DNA from: Sphaerochaeta sp. UBA5849
GTDB taxonomy: Bacteria; Spirochaetota; Spirochaetia; Sphaerochaetales; Sphaerochaetaceae
DNA: 41,030 bases
Assembly: GCA_002432715.1 (NCBI GenBank)
Contig: DJGJ01000065.1
Location: forward strand, 1-41,030
Direction: 5' to 3'
Below the pieces are notes generated by a model. It did no database searches. It was not told the DNA's origin and saw nothing but the letters and a program-made list of their open reading frames with translations. The position numbers and the translations under genes are program-made. Every line of letters begins with the position of its first letter. Within the stretch, counting starts at the first letter, position 1. This document shows positions 30,676 through 39,060 of the stretch, piece after piece.

Positions 30676-31275
30676 TCAGTCGATGCCAAGCAACTCTTTG
30701 ATCTGAAGCTTTGCCTGGGTCAGGATATTGGTATACTGGTCGTCAAGCTGGGAGAGTTGTTTGTCCAACAACTTCATGAACTCAGGGTCCTGTTCGGGCC
30801 TGAGTGTGAAGTTGGGACCATACTGCTTTCTCAACTGGGCCTCTTTCTGCTGCAGAGCAGGAGCATACTGTTGCTTCAACCGCTCGACCAGATCCTCCTG
30901 GTTCTCCAGATACTGGCTGAAAAAGCCTTCCAGTTGCCCGAGCAACTGTTCAAGCTGCTCGTTGCCCTCACCGAGAATCATGCCCAGGTCGAGTACCTTC
31001 GCAAAGCTCTCCTTGAATGCAGCACTCCTGGGAAGTGCGAGATTGGACAGCATGGTGAGTGCCATACCCTCCTTGAATGCTTCCTTATCTTCAACAGGAA
31101 CAGCGTCATACTGTTTCTTGGTACTTTCCTTTGTTGCATCTATATCGCTGAGGAAAGTGCCGGCCAATTGCCTGCCTTCCTTGACCTTGAGGTCCCGCTT
31201 GATTTTAACCGGGTCCACTTGGAGATTCTCAGCCTTTTCCAGTGCAAGTTCCCATGCAGATTTTATGATTGCCAT
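30676..31275 (-). CDS. Hypothetical cytoplasmic protein, helical, Gln/Leu-rich
   Basis: The 199-residue, charged, almost entirely helical protein has no signal peptide or membrane segment. The N-terminal part (MAIIKSAWELALEKAENLQVDPVKIKRDL) is amphipathic. The middle (GEGNEQLEQLLGQLEGFFSQYLENQEDLVERLKQQYAPALQQKEAQLRKQYG) has coiled-coil character. GAGGAG precedes the ATG, and a good terminator follows, so it is a real single-gene unit. It resembles spirochaete-restricted hypothetical proteins as far as I can judge, but I do not recognise a named family and propose no function. Confidence 0.8.
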   Translation of the reverse strand: MAIIKSAWELALEKAENLQVDPVKIKRDLKVKEGRQLAGTFLSDIDATKESTKKQYDAVPVEDKEAFKEGMALTMLSNLALPRSAAFKESFAKVLDLGMILGEGNEQLEQLLGQLEGFFSQYLENQEDLVERLKQQYAPALQQKEAQLRKQYGPNFTLRPEQDPEFMKLLDKQLSQLDDQYTNILTQAKLQIKELLGID

Positions 31276-31355
31276 ACATCACTCCTCATTACTTTTCTAA
31301 AGATAGTGCAGTTCGCTGTCTTGGACAAGTCTTGGTTTGGTGATAGTCTCGAGCC

Positions 31356-32009
31356 ATGGAACTGGAACTGGGCATCATCTATATTTTCGACCTGTTCGGA
31401 ACTTTCATCTTCGCCGTCACCGGAGCCGTCAAAGGGGTGCGCTGCAAGCTCGACATCCTGGGCGTGGTGGTGTTTGCCTGCACCGTCGGCTGCGGAGGCG
31501 GAATGTTTCGGGATATGCTGATCGGGGCAACCCCGGTTGCCGCCTTGACCAACAGCGCCTATATTCTTACGTGTGTAGGGACGGGGCTTGCAGTGTTCTT
31601 TCTCGCCCCGAAATTTGTTGGCAAGTGGAGAGTCATCCTCTTTGCCGACTCTCTTGGGTTGGGTGTATTCACCGCCTTGGGCGTGGCCAAAGGAGCCATG
31701 TACGGCATAGGTCCGGTTGGGCAGGTGCTTTGTGGTGTCTTCTCGGCTGTTGGCGGTGGTGTGGTCAGGGACATCATGAGCCGCTCGGTCCCCACCGTCC
31801 TGACAAGCGACTTCTACGCCACCGCTTCATTGATCGGAGGCATCGTCTACCTGCTTCTGGAAATGACAGGTTTGGGAATGTTCGCAAAATTCCTGATGGC
31901 AAGCAGCACGGTGTTCATCATCCGCTTGATCGCAATCAAATACCATTTCCATCTGCCGGTGGCCGATACCGCCCTGCCGGTGGATGATTACTTGACCATG
32001 CAACACTGA
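31356..32009 (+). CDS. TRIC-type cation channel / UPF0126 (YadS-like) membrane protein
   Basis: This 217-residue protein has about seven membrane segments arranged as two repeats, each with the family's kinked-helix signature: GCGGGMFRDMLIGATPVA (about residues 46-63) and VGGGVVRDIMSRSVPTVL (about 132-149). Bacterial TRIC homologues form trimeric monovalent cation channels; some UPF0126 members have been linked to glycine transport. There is no clear ribosome binding site before the ATG. The gene is followed by the AlaX gene after 15 bases, so the two may be co-transcribed. Confidence 0.9.
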   Translation: MELELGIIYIFDLFGTFIFAVTGAVKGVRCKLDILGVVVFACTVGCGGGMFRDMLIGATPVAALTNSAYILTCVGTGLAVFFLAPKFVGKWRVILFADSLGLGVFTALGVAKGAMYGIGPVGQVLCGVFSAVGGGVVRDIMSRSVPTVLTSDFYATASLIGGIVYLLLEMTGLGMFAKFLMASSTVFIIRLIAIKYHFHLPVADTALPVDDYLTMQH

Positions 32010-32024
32010 TTTGGAAGGAAGTAC

Positions 32025-33209
32025 ATGCATTCATATCCTCTTTATTACGAACAGCCTTATCAAAAAACTCATACAGCAACCATTGTCGACATCATCGATG
32101 GAAATCTGATTCTGGATGCAACCATCTGCTACCCCGAGGGGGGCGGGCAGAGTGGTGATATCGGCACAATTTCAGGTGTTCAACTATTGAACACGACCAA
32201 GGACGATGACCACACCATCCATCACCACGTCAAGCAGCAGGTGTTTCATATCGGCCAGCAGGTGAATATCGAACTGGATTGGCAGCATCGCTTCCATTTC
32301 ATGCAGATGCACACAGCCCAGCATGTGGCCAGCGGCCTTCTCTTCACCCGGTTCGGCATCCAGACAGTGAGCGTCCATCAGGGTGAGCGCATCCTCACCA
32401 TCGAAACCGATGCTGCATCAGTCGACCAGGAAATCTGTTTCGAGCTTGAGGATTTGGTGAATGCCGTGATCCGCGGCAATCATCCGGTGCACTATGAAGT
32501 ACATACCCGGACCTCGGCACAGAGCCTAGGGCTGAGAAGGTCGATCAAGGTGGAGGGGGACGGAGTGCGCCTGGTTGTCGTCGAAGATGTCGACACGGTT
32601 GCCTGCGGAGGCCTCCACGTTGCCAACACCAGTGAGATCGAGTTGTTTCACTACTCAGGGCAGGAAAAAATCCGCGGACACATCCGCCTCATCTTCACCG
32701 TAGGGCAAATGGCACGTCAGCAGATCAGAAAAGCACAAGATGCCGTCACCGAGCTGGGTGTGCTCTTCTCCGCCCCGCTGGAGGATCTGGTCGAGGTGGC
32801 AAAAGCCTCAGTCGCTCAGGCCGCTCAGACAAAAAGTGAGCTGAGAAGGGCCCAGCAGGCCATAGCATCCCTCCAGCTCTCCTCATTGGTTGCTCATGCC
32901 CCTCTGGTTGCATCGATACCGGTGGTCTATTGGAACGTCCCGCAAGACATTGATATGAAGGATGTCGCCCAAGCCTTCCCTGAGCATGAGGATTTGCTGC
33001 TTTTTGCAGCCAAGATGGTCGATGGAAGACTGCTTTGGCTGGTTGGCGTTCAAGGCAAAGCTTCAACTCTGTTTGACTTCAATACAAGAAAAAGCACCTT
33101 GCTTTCAGCCATAGAAGGAAAGGGAGGAGGCAAAGCCCCGCTCTTCCAAGGGTCTGCAAAGGCCGACAGTGCTGTCTTTTTTTCTACATGCAAGGATCTG
33201 ATGCAATGA
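32025..33209 (+). CDS. Alanyl-tRNA editing protein, long AlaX type
   Basis: This 394-residue stand-alone relative of the AlaRS editing domain hydrolyses Ser-tRNA(Ala) and/or Gly-tRNA(Ala). Zinc ligands are in place: H96 and H100 in MHTAQH, and C194 and H198 in CGGLH. The N-terminal YPEGGGQSGDIGTI corresponds to the AlaRS beta-barrel preceding the editing site. The C-terminal 160 residues (KAQDAVTELGVLFSAPLEDLVEVAKASV...) match the AlaRS C-Ala-type coiled coil and globular part, making this the AlaX-L form. GGAAGGAAG precedes the ATG; the stop codon overlaps the next start (ATGA). Confidence 0.93.
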   Translation: MHSYPLYYEQPYQKTHTATIVDIIDGNLILDATICYPEGGGQSGDIGTISGVQLLNTTKDDDHTIHHHVKQQVFHIGQQVNIELDWQHRFHFMQMHTAQHVASGLLFTRFGIQTVSVHQGERILTIETDAASVDQEICFELEDLVNAVIRGNHPVHYEVHTRTSAQSLGLRRSIKVEGDGVRLVVVEDVDTVACGGLHVANTSEIELFHYSGQEKIRGHIRLIFTVGQMARQQIRKAQDAVTELGVLFSAPLEDLVEVAKASVAQAAQTKSELRRAQQAIASLQLSSLVAHAPLVASIPVVYWNVPQDIDMKDVAQAFPEHEDLLLFAAKMVDGRLLWLVGVQGKASTLFDFNTRKSTLLSAIEGKGGGKAPLFQGSAKADSAVFFSTCKDLMQ

Positions 33210-33832
33210 CATTCCAAGAACGAGTGAAAGCACTCTTTGCCAAAGAGACCTACCTCAAAAGTGATGGGGCTCTCGATACCAGGAAGCTGCTCAAGCGCAC
33301 CTTGGTTCTCATGCTCTTCATTTTTTTGCTCTACTACATCGGCTTTCAGTTCTATCAACGACTTGGGTGGGACAAGAACGCGGTGGTACAGCGGTTCATC
33401 ACCGATTTCGGGGTGCCTGGGGTGGCTCTGTACGTCTACATCGTCGATCTCTTCGTGCTGCCTTTGTCGGTTGACCTGATGTGGCCTTTTGTCATGGATT
33501 GGCATCCGCTTCTGGCGATTGTTGTGATGGGAACGGCCTCGGTGGCCGGGGCCTTCTCAGCCTATCTGTTCGGCCGCCTGGTGGGTCTCATACCCCTCTT
33601 TCGGCGGTGGGTGCTCAGGCAGTCGGGCACGCATACCGAGCAGCTGATCACCAAGTACGGAATCTGGGCGATTGTCATCAGCGGCTTGACACCCTTGCCG
33701 TTCTCCACCATCTGTACGGTGGCAGGCATCGTGGAGCTCAAAGTCCACCTTGTCCTGCTCTCCATCACGATCCGCTATGTACGAATGGCGCTCTACTACC
33801 TGATTTTTGCAGGCCTGATCGTCATCGGCTGA
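33206..33832 (+). CDS. VTT-domain (DedA/YqaA-like) membrane protein
   Basis: This 208-residue protein has four or five membrane segments. FGVPGVALYVYIVDLFVLPLSVDLMWPFV and MGTASVAGAFSAYLFGRLVG match the VTT (formerly SNARE-associated) domain, with the characteristic reentrant G-x-x-x-G/P pattern, and ITKYGIWAIVISGLTPLPFSTICTVAGI is the second half. Such proteins are involved in lipid flipping and envelope homeostasis. The ATG in the ATGA overlap with alaX (33206) is preferred over one 18 bases upstream. The 3' end overlaps convergent purB by 11 bases. Confidence 0.86.
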   Translation: MTFQERVKALFAKETYLKSDGALDTRKLLKRTLVLMLFIFLLYYIGFQFYQRLGWDKNAVVQRFITDFGVPGVALYVYIVDLFVLPLSVDLMWPFVMDWHPLLAIVVMGTASVAGAFSAYLFGRLVGLIPLFRRWVLRQSGTHTEQLITKYGIWAIVISGLTPLPFSTICTVAGIVELKVHLVLLSITIRYVRMALYYLIFAGLIVIG

Positions 33833-35225
33833 GCACGTCCCTGATCTCCTCGATCACCTTGCGGGTGCGCTCCGGGCTGTCGCCGATGTACTGGTTGGCA
33901 TCGAGCAGGGCTTCGATGGCTTCCTTTTGAAGGTAGGCACGAATTGTTGCGTCCTCACAGAGCATCTGCTTGAGGGTGTTCGGCTTGCCGGCCTGCACCT
34001 CGGCCCAAGCGCACAGACTGTGTTCACGGATCAACTCATGCATCTCCTGCCGGTTCGCACCGTTCTTTCCGAGCTCCATGAGAAGCCGCTCGCTTGCAGC
34101 GAAAATGCCGTAGGAGGCGAGATTGCGTTCAATGCCTGCACGATGCACCTGCATGCCGTGCACCACCTTGATTGCGGTGCTGAGAATCTCATCAACCGAC
34201 AAGAAGAGTTCGGGCAGCACGAGGCGGCGGTTGGCACTGTCGTCAAGGGTCCGCTCGAGCAGGGTGGATGCGGCATTCTGCCACAGTACGCTCTCCTGGG
34301 CTTCGACAAAACGACAGAGGCTGTCGATCTTCTCGCTGTTGATCGGGTTGCGCTTGAACGGCATGGCCGACGAGCCTACCTGCTTGGACCCGAAAGGTTC
34401 GCTCCATTCTCCGATTGGAGGGCTTTGCAGCAGTCTGAAGTCTATGAAGAACTTATACAGGGTAGCACAGAGGGAAGAGAGGGCTTGTCCGATCCTGAGG
34501 TCCTGCTTGCGGGTGTACACCTGGGTTGCCGCAGTGTAGGCCTCAAGCCCCAGGTCCTTCATCACCATCGCCTCAAGCTGTGAGGCAGTGATGCCGGTAC
34601 CCCGGAGCAATTCGGTATAGCTTGCACTGGTACCCACCGCCCCCTTCATGCCCTTGCCCCGGATCGAGGCATAGACGCGAATCAGGTCCTGAAGATCCTC
34701 ATTGAGGTCCTGCGCCGTCTGGGCAAGCCGATACCCAACGGTTGTGGGTTCTGCGGGCTGGATATGAGTGAAGGCCATGCAGGGTTGATCTGCATAGGCC
34801 TCCATGCGGGTGATGAATACTGCAAGCAGCGCCTTGACCTGGATGATGACCAGGTTCAGAGCCTCCTTGAGACGCATGGCATCCATATTATCCAGGATGT
34901 CCATGCTGGTGGCCCCGAGATGGATGACAGCCCCCCCTTTGGGGCACTGCTCAGCATAGGTCTTGATTTCAGCCATCAGGTCATGACCGATTTCAGCTTC
35001 TATCTCAGTTGCGCGTTCAATGTCGATAGTGTCCTGATTGGCGACCAGCTCATCAAGCTGCTCTGCCGACACCAAGTTCGCTTGAGACTGAGCCTTGGCC
35101 AAGGCCACCCAGATTCTCCTCAGTAATTTGCGCTTGTGCTCCTCACTGAAAACGGTTCGCATCTGCTGACTGCCGTAGCGCCAGCTGAAGGGGGAGAGAT
35201 AGGTGTCATGGGTAAAGCTTTGCAT
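33822..35225 (-). CDS. purB: Adenylosuccinate lyase
   Basis: This 467-residue purine enzyme cleaves SAICAR and adenylosuccinate to release fumarate. Landmarks are HLGATSMDILDNMDAM (about residues 101-116), the general-acid histidine in MAFTHIQPAEPTTVGYRL, and the superfamily signature GSSAMPFKRNPINSEKI (about 285-301) with its catalytic serine loop. Length fits the eukaryote-like/PurB family of about 470 residues. GGAGG precedes the ATG, and the promoter overlaps the end of the upstream potD-like gene. It is convergent with the VTT gene, with overlapping stop regions and no terminator between. Confidence 0.95.
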   Translation of the reverse strand: MQSFTHDTYLSPFSWRYGSQQMRTVFSEEHKRKLLRRIWVALAKAQSQANLVSAEQLDELVANQDTIDIERATEIEAEIGHDLMAEIKTYAEQCPKGGAVIHLGATSMDILDNMDAMRLKEALNLVIIQVKALLAVFITRMEAYADQPCMAFTHIQPAEPTTVGYRLAQTAQDLNEDLQDLIRVYASIRGKGMKGAVGTSASYTELLRGTGITASQLEAMVMKDLGLEAYTAATQVYTRKQDLRIGQALSSLCATLYKFFIDFRLLQSPPIGEWSEPFGSKQVGSSAMPFKRNPINSEKIDSLCRFVEAQESVLWQNAASTLLERTLDDSANRRLVLPELFLSVDEILSTAIKVVHGMQVHRAGIERNLASYGIFAASERLLMELGKNGANRQEMHELIREHSLCAWAEVQAGKPNTLKQMLCEDATIRAYLQKEAIEALLDANQYIGDSPERTRKVIEEIRDVLSR

Positions 35226-35246
35226 TCAGACCTCCGCATACCCATG

Positions 35247-35276
35247 ACTGTACTCCCTAACGCAAGTTCAGGTCAA
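35247..35276 (-). promoter_or_regulatory. Promoter candidate for purB
   Basis: On the minus strand TTGACC (35276-35271) overlaps the stop codon of the PotD-like gene and is followed by an 18-bp spacer and TACAGT (35252-35247). Confidence 0.5.
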
Positions 35277-36346
35277 TTGACGTAACGGATCGTCTCCCAT
35301 GCCTTGTTATACATCTCAAGATTTGGTCCGAGGTCGTCTTTCAGCTCATAGTTCTCAAGCATCTCGACGGTGTAGAACGGAGTGGTGGTCCGATACTTCT
35401 CAGCCTCGGTATTGACTGAGGCAGGGAAGTGGAACCGGTCGAGGAATTGGGCGTAGTTCTCCGGCTTGTGGATGTAGTTGATGAACTCAAGGGCAAGGTC
35501 GTAGTTCCTTGCTCCCTTGGGAATGCACATCGAGTCGAAGTACATCGGCCCGCCGTCGGCGGGGAGGAAGAAATCGACGTCAGCCCACTCGCTTTCAGGC
35601 AGCTCTTCGAAAATTGCTTCGGCATAGCCGTGGGAAACCCAATACTCGCCGGAGGCAAAGGCCTTGGCAAATCCCTCGGCATCGAATTTGACGAGATTCG
35701 GCTTCCACGTGTCATTGACAAGCTTTCTTGCTTCTTCAAGTTCGGCGGGGTTGGTTGTGTTGACCGAGTAACCCAGGTATGCCAAGGCATCACCGAGGAC
35801 TTCGCGCATATCGTCCATCATGACCATGCGACCCTTGAGGCGTGTATCTGCGAAGATATTCCAAGTCTTCTCATACTCCTTGACCATTTTGGTATTGACT
35901 GCAATACCGCTGGCTCCGAGATAGTAGGGGACCGAGTACTCCATCTTCGGGTCATAATAGGCCTTTGAGAGGGCAAAGTCTGTGATGTATTGGAGGTTGG
36001 GCATTTTGGAAGTGTCGATTTTCTCCAGCATGTTCAGGTTCTTCATGATCGAGACATAGTCACCCGAAGGAAAAATTACGTCATAGCCTGCATCACCGCT
36101 GGCCATGAGCTTGGCAAACATCTCCTCGTTGGAGGCGAAGTAGTCGAGTACCACGTCAACACCATACTCTTTCTCAAACGATTCAATGACCGAGTCGGGA
36201 GTATAGTAGGACCAGTTGTACACATACAGTTTTTTACTGCTGGTGGTATTTTTCTCAGTTGCTTTGGAACAACCGAGGAAGAGAAGAGAGCCCAGGACAA
36301 CCAGGGCAAAAGCGAGGATGAGGTGCTTGGTGGTAGGTTTGCTCAT
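35273..36346 (-). CDS. Spermidine/putrescine-type ABC binding lipoprotein (PotD-like)
   Basis: This 357-residue lipoprotein has lipobox LLFLGC (cysteine at about residue 26) and the PotD/PotF-type fold: KLYVYNWSYYTPDSVIESFEKEYGVDVVLDYFASNEEMFAKL, YDVIFPSGDYVSIMKNLNML, VPYYLGASGIAVNTKMV and VDFFLPADGGPMYFDSMCIPKGARN. The ATG at 36346 has AGGAGG upstream; the frame stays open for 111 more codons but that sequence lacks protein character. No potABC genes adjoin it, so it either serves a transporter encoded elsewhere or acts alone. A 17-bp element shared with the OpuC operon lies just upstream. Ligand unproven. Confidence 0.88.
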   Translation of the reverse strand: MSKPTTKHLILAFALVVLGSLLFLGCSKATEKNTTSSKKLYVYNWSYYTPDSVIESFEKEYGVDVVLDYFASNEEMFAKLMASGDAGYDVIFPSGDYVSIMKNLNMLEKIDTSKMPNLQYITDFALSKAYYDPKMEYSVPYYLGASGIAVNTKMVKEYEKTWNIFADTRLKGRMVMMDDMREVLGDALAYLGYSVNTTNPAELEEARKLVNDTWKPNLVKFDAEGFAKAFASGEYWVSHGYAEAIFEELPESEWADVDFFLPADGGPMYFDSMCIPKGARNYDLALEFINYIHKPENYAQFLDRFHFPASVNTEAEKYRTTTPFYTVEMLENYELKDDLGPNLEMYNKAWETIRYVN

Positions 36347-36359
36347 GGCTAAACCTCCT

Positions 36360-36376
36360 GTACAATAGTGATGTCT
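36360..36376 (-). promoter_or_regulatory. Element shared with the OpuC operon, copy A
   Basis: On the minus strand AGACATCACTATTGTAC lies exactly 13 bases before the ATG of the PotD-like gene. The copy at 40836-40852 differs at two of 17 positions and has the same distance to its ATG. TTGACC at 36394-36389 is a possible -35. Confidence 0.6.
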
Positions 36377-36671
36377 GCCCGTCCAGGTCAACATACGCCA
36401 TTCCCTGGATCGGTGATAGGTGTGAAGCCTTGCCCGGCAAGGCCCAATGGATATTTCTAGGCTGGGGTGGCAAGGAGAAGATAAGATTGCGAACTGGTTG
36501 TGTAGTGCATCGGTATCTCCTTGGAATTCAGCCCCATAATTGGGTATTTCTGAAAGTAGGTCAATCACTTTGCTGGGCAAAACCAAAAATTGATACATTT
36601 TTTCTTCAACGGCATCGCTTGTGAGCGTTGCATAAACAAGCTGAATCACCGATACTTGCTCTTCAAGAAGT
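36377..36671. other. Divergent intergenic region, no gene seen
   Basis: About 295 bp between two divergent genes. A small hairpin CCTTGC-CCG-GCAAGG (36428-36442) and a CCAGG/CCTGG inverted pair near 36383-36408 are visible. A rightward promoter is possible at TTGCAT (36628-36633), 17-bp spacer, GATACT (36651-36656), which would leave a very short leader for the PHP gene. No known riboswitch motif was recognised. Confidence 0.4.
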
Positions 36672-37487
36672 ATGTACACACAAACCTACTCCCAGGAGGT
36701 GGTTAACCTCCATACCCATAGCTTTTATTGCGGACATGGCAGCGGACAGGTGAGCGAATATGCCCAAGCGGCTGTAGACCAGGGTCTGGCATTGCTAGGC
36801 TTTACCGAGCACTGTCCGGTACCCGACTCCCGATGGTCCAGAACCCGGATGGCCTATGAGCAGATGGCTCTCTACGAGCAGGATGTAAAGGCGGTACAGC
36901 AGCAGAACCTGCTCACTATCCTTACCGGGTACGAATGCGACTACCTTGAGCAATATCAGGGATATTACGAAGAGCTGAAAACGAAAACCGATTACTTGAT
37001 TTGCGCCATTCACGATCTCAGTTTTGACAGCAGGCGAGAGTACTCGGTGTTTTGGAACACCCTGACCAAGGAAGACCTCGGCCTGTACACCGACCTCTAC
37101 TGCAAAGCCTTGCAGTCGGGGCTCTTCCTCTTCGGCGCACACCCTGATGTCTTTGCCTACAATTATCATACGTGGGATGAAGAGGCCGTGGCCTGTTCGA
37201 AGGCGATCATCGAGTGTGCCGCAAGTTCCGGTGTTGCCTTGGAGATCAACGCCAACGGCATGCGCAAGCGCAAGGTGAAGACAGCGGACGGGGAACGCTA
37301 TGCCTACCCGGTTCTCCCATTCTGGGAGCTGGCAAGCGAATATCCGGTACAGGTGGTCACCAACAGCGACGCCCATAAGCCGGCTGAAATTCGGGCCGGC
37401 CAGGACAAGGCCTTCGCATTGGCTGAACAGGTGGGGATCACCTATGCCTCCTATGCGTTGGTGGATGGCAGGATTGCCCTACTCTAG
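36672..37487 (+). CDS. PHP-domain phosphatase, histidinol-phosphatase (HisJ/HisK) type
   Basis: This 271-residue PHP-superfamily hydrolase has metal-binding motifs VNLHTHSFYCGHGSG (H14, H16, with H22 nearby), GFTEHCPV (E46, H47), GYECDYL, AIHDLSFD, FGAHPDVF, and terminal VVTNSDAHKP. This order matches HisJ-type L-histidinol-phosphate phosphatases, which use a trinuclear metal site. No other histidine biosynthesis gene is nearby, so a different phosphoester substrate is possible. The ribosome binding site (AAGAAG) is weak. It converges on the OpuC operon with a shared hairpin. Confidence 0.85.
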   Translation: MYTQTYSQEVVNLHTHSFYCGHGSGQVSEYAQAAVDQGLALLGFTEHCPVPDSRWSRTRMAYEQMALYEQDVKAVQQQNLLTILTGYECDYLEQYQGYYEELKTKTDYLICAIHDLSFDSRREYSVFWNTLTKEDLGLYTDLYCKALQSGLFLFGAHPDVFAYNYHTWDEEAVACSKAIIECAASSGVALEINANGMRKRKVKTADGERYAYPVLPFWELASEYPVQVVTNSDAHKPAEIRAGQDKAFALAEQVGITYASYALVDGRIALL

Positions 37488-37522
37488 AAGAAAAGGGACA
37501 GAGGGCAACGCCCCCTGCCGGG

Positions 37523-37554
37523 GTATACTACGGAAAAACATCTCCGTATTATAC
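37523..37554. terminator. Stem-loop between convergent PHP gene and OpuC operon
   Basis: GTATACTACGGA and TCCGTATTATAC pair over 12 bp with one mismatch and an eight-base loop. The right arm includes the stop codon of the binding protein gene. There is no T tract on either side. A second small stem lies at 37500-37516. Confidence 0.5.
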
Positions 37555-38445
37555 GAGGTTCTGTGATTTGAGGAACTCGGACGCAACTTGCTCAACGGCT
37601 TTCCCTTCCACATCGACAAGGTAGTTGAGCTCCGTCATCGTCTCATCGTCAAGCCTGCCTCCGAGCATGTTCAGGACATTTTTCAGCTCAGGATGCTTGT
37701 CCAGGACATCCTTGCGCACAATCGGTGCTGCATGGTAGGGAGGGAAGAATCCCAGGTCGTCCTCGAGGATTTTCAGATTGTACTGCTTGATCGGGCCGTC
37801 GGTGGCGAAGGCATCGGTGACGTCCATGTCACCGCGTCCGATCGCCTGGTACTTGAGCGAGGCGTTGAGTTTCATCGGCTCTCCCTTGAACTGGAAGCCG
37901 TAGAGGTCTACCAAGCCGTCGAAACCGTCCCGTCGGTCGAAGAATTCATGTTCTGCACCGAATACCAGGTCAGGGGCATAGGGAATCAGGTCGCTGTAGG
38001 TTTCCACCCCATAGGTTTCATACACTTCAGGGGTGACAGCCAGGGTGTAGGTATTGTTCAGGCCAAACGGCTCGAGCCATACGATATCCCATTGCTTCAA
38101 AAACTCCTCGCTGACGATTCGATAGGACTCGTCGGGATCATTGACCACATCCATTTTCAGGTGGGCGGTCAGACCGGTGCCGGTATACTCTGGATACACG
38201 TCGATCTGGTCATTCTTGATCGCGTTGAAGTTGACAAACGTGCCGCCCAGATTGAGCTTGCGGTTCACCTTGAGGTCGGTATGGGCTTCCACCAGCTGGG
38301 AAAGCATTTCGGCGATGACGATATTCTCTCCAAAGTCCTTTGACCCAATGGTTATGCTGTCGTTCTTGGCGCAGCCGGTGAAAACCAGGATTGCGGCCAA
38401 AGCCAGCGTCAGTACACTCATAATTTTGGTTCTTTTTGCATGCAT
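37549..38445 (-). CDS. Glycine betaine/choline/carnitine ABC binding lipoprotein (OpuCC-like)
   Basis: This 298-residue lipoprotein has lipobox LVFTGC (cysteine near residue 25) and the OpuAC/ProX fold: ITIGSKDFGENIVIAEMLSQLVEAHT opens the mature domain, with IDVYPEYTGTGLT and GDMDVTDAFATDGPI as ligand-pocket regions and ELNYLVDVEGKAVEQVASEFL at the C terminus. It binds compatible solutes such as glycine betaine, choline or carnitine. ATG 38445 is taken as the start (GGAG 11 bases upstream); a TTG three codons earlier is possible. It is the last gene of the operon, 15 bases after the second permease. Confidence 0.92.
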   Translation of the reverse strand: MHAKRTKIMSVLTLALAAILVFTGCAKNDSITIGSKDFGENIVIAEMLSQLVEAHTDLKVNRKLNLGGTFVNFNAIKNDQIDVYPEYTGTGLTAHLKMDVVNDPDESYRIVSEEFLKQWDIVWLEPFGLNNTYTLAVTPEVYETYGVETYSDLIPYAPDLVFGAEHEFFDRRDGFDGLVDLYGFQFKGEPMKLNASLKYQAIGRGDMDVTDAFATDGPIKQYNLKILEDDLGFFPPYHAAPIVRKDVLDKHPELKNVLNMLGGRLDDETMTELNYLVDVEGKAVEQVASEFLKSQNLV

Positions 38446-38460
38446 ATGTCTCAATACTCC

Positions 38461-39060
38461 TTACCGTGTGTGTTTTAGTAGTCGTTTTTCAGCTTTTCCC
38501 ATGCCCCAATCGATAATGAGGGCTATGACAACAACCGGAATTGCTCCGAGCAGAATCCTGTCCATATTCCGTTGCTGGATTCCCCGGTAGATGATGTACC
38601 CCAAGCCGCCGCTGCCGATGAGAACACCCATCACGGCGATGGAGAGTGAGTTGACCAAAGCCACCTTCAGGCCGCCGAAGATCATGGGTATGGAGAGGGG
38701 GATTTCCACCCTCACCAACCGTTGCGTCCTGCTCATGCCCATGCCGCGTGCGGCATCGATGATGTGGGGAGGCAGCTCCGTCAGGGACGTATGGGTATTA
38801 CGAATGATGGGAAGCAGTGCATACAGCACGAGGGCCACTATCATGGTAAGGTCCCCCAGTCCAAAGACGATCATCAACAGGGCCAATAAGGCCAGTGATG
38901 GGATGGTCTGGATGATCTCGGCAAGGCCGATGATGAAGCTCCCCAGTTTTCGTTTCCAATAGGAGAGGACCCCCAAGGCGATGCCGATGACCGATGCAAA
39001 GACCATCGCTATTGCTACTATGGTTATATGTTCTGCGATTGCGTTCATAAGTTCATTCAT
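38461..39060 (-). CDS. OpuC-type ABC transporter permease (second)
   Basis: This 199-residue protein has five or six membrane segments. EIIQTIPSLALLALLMIVFGLG and IIRNTHTSLTELPPHIIDAARGMGMSRTQRLVRVEIPLSIPMI (coupling loop) match the OpuCB/OpuCD/YehW family. It forms the membrane channel with the preceding permease. Start and stop overlap its neighbour by four bases. Confidence 0.92.
   Translation of the reverse strand: MNELMNAIAEHITIVAIAMVFASVIGIALGVLSYWKRKLGSFIIGLAEIIQTIPSLALLALLMIVFGLGDLTMIVALVLYALLPIIRNTHTSLTELPPHIIDAARGMGMSRTQRLVRVEIPLSIPMIFGGLKVALVNSLSIAVMGVLIGSGGLGYIIYRGIQQRNMDRILLGAIPVVVIALIIDWGMGKAEKRLLKHTR

Noticed and set aside
36377..36671. Riboswitch (thiamine or other) upstream of the PotD-like gene
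   Set aside because: I looked for thiamine-box and cyclic di-GMP type landmarks and did not find them; only small hairpins are present.
36347..36679. N-terminal extension of the PotD-like protein
   Set aside because: The open frame is fortuitous: a lipoprotein signal begins at 36346 with AGGAGG before it, and the upstream residues show no protein character.
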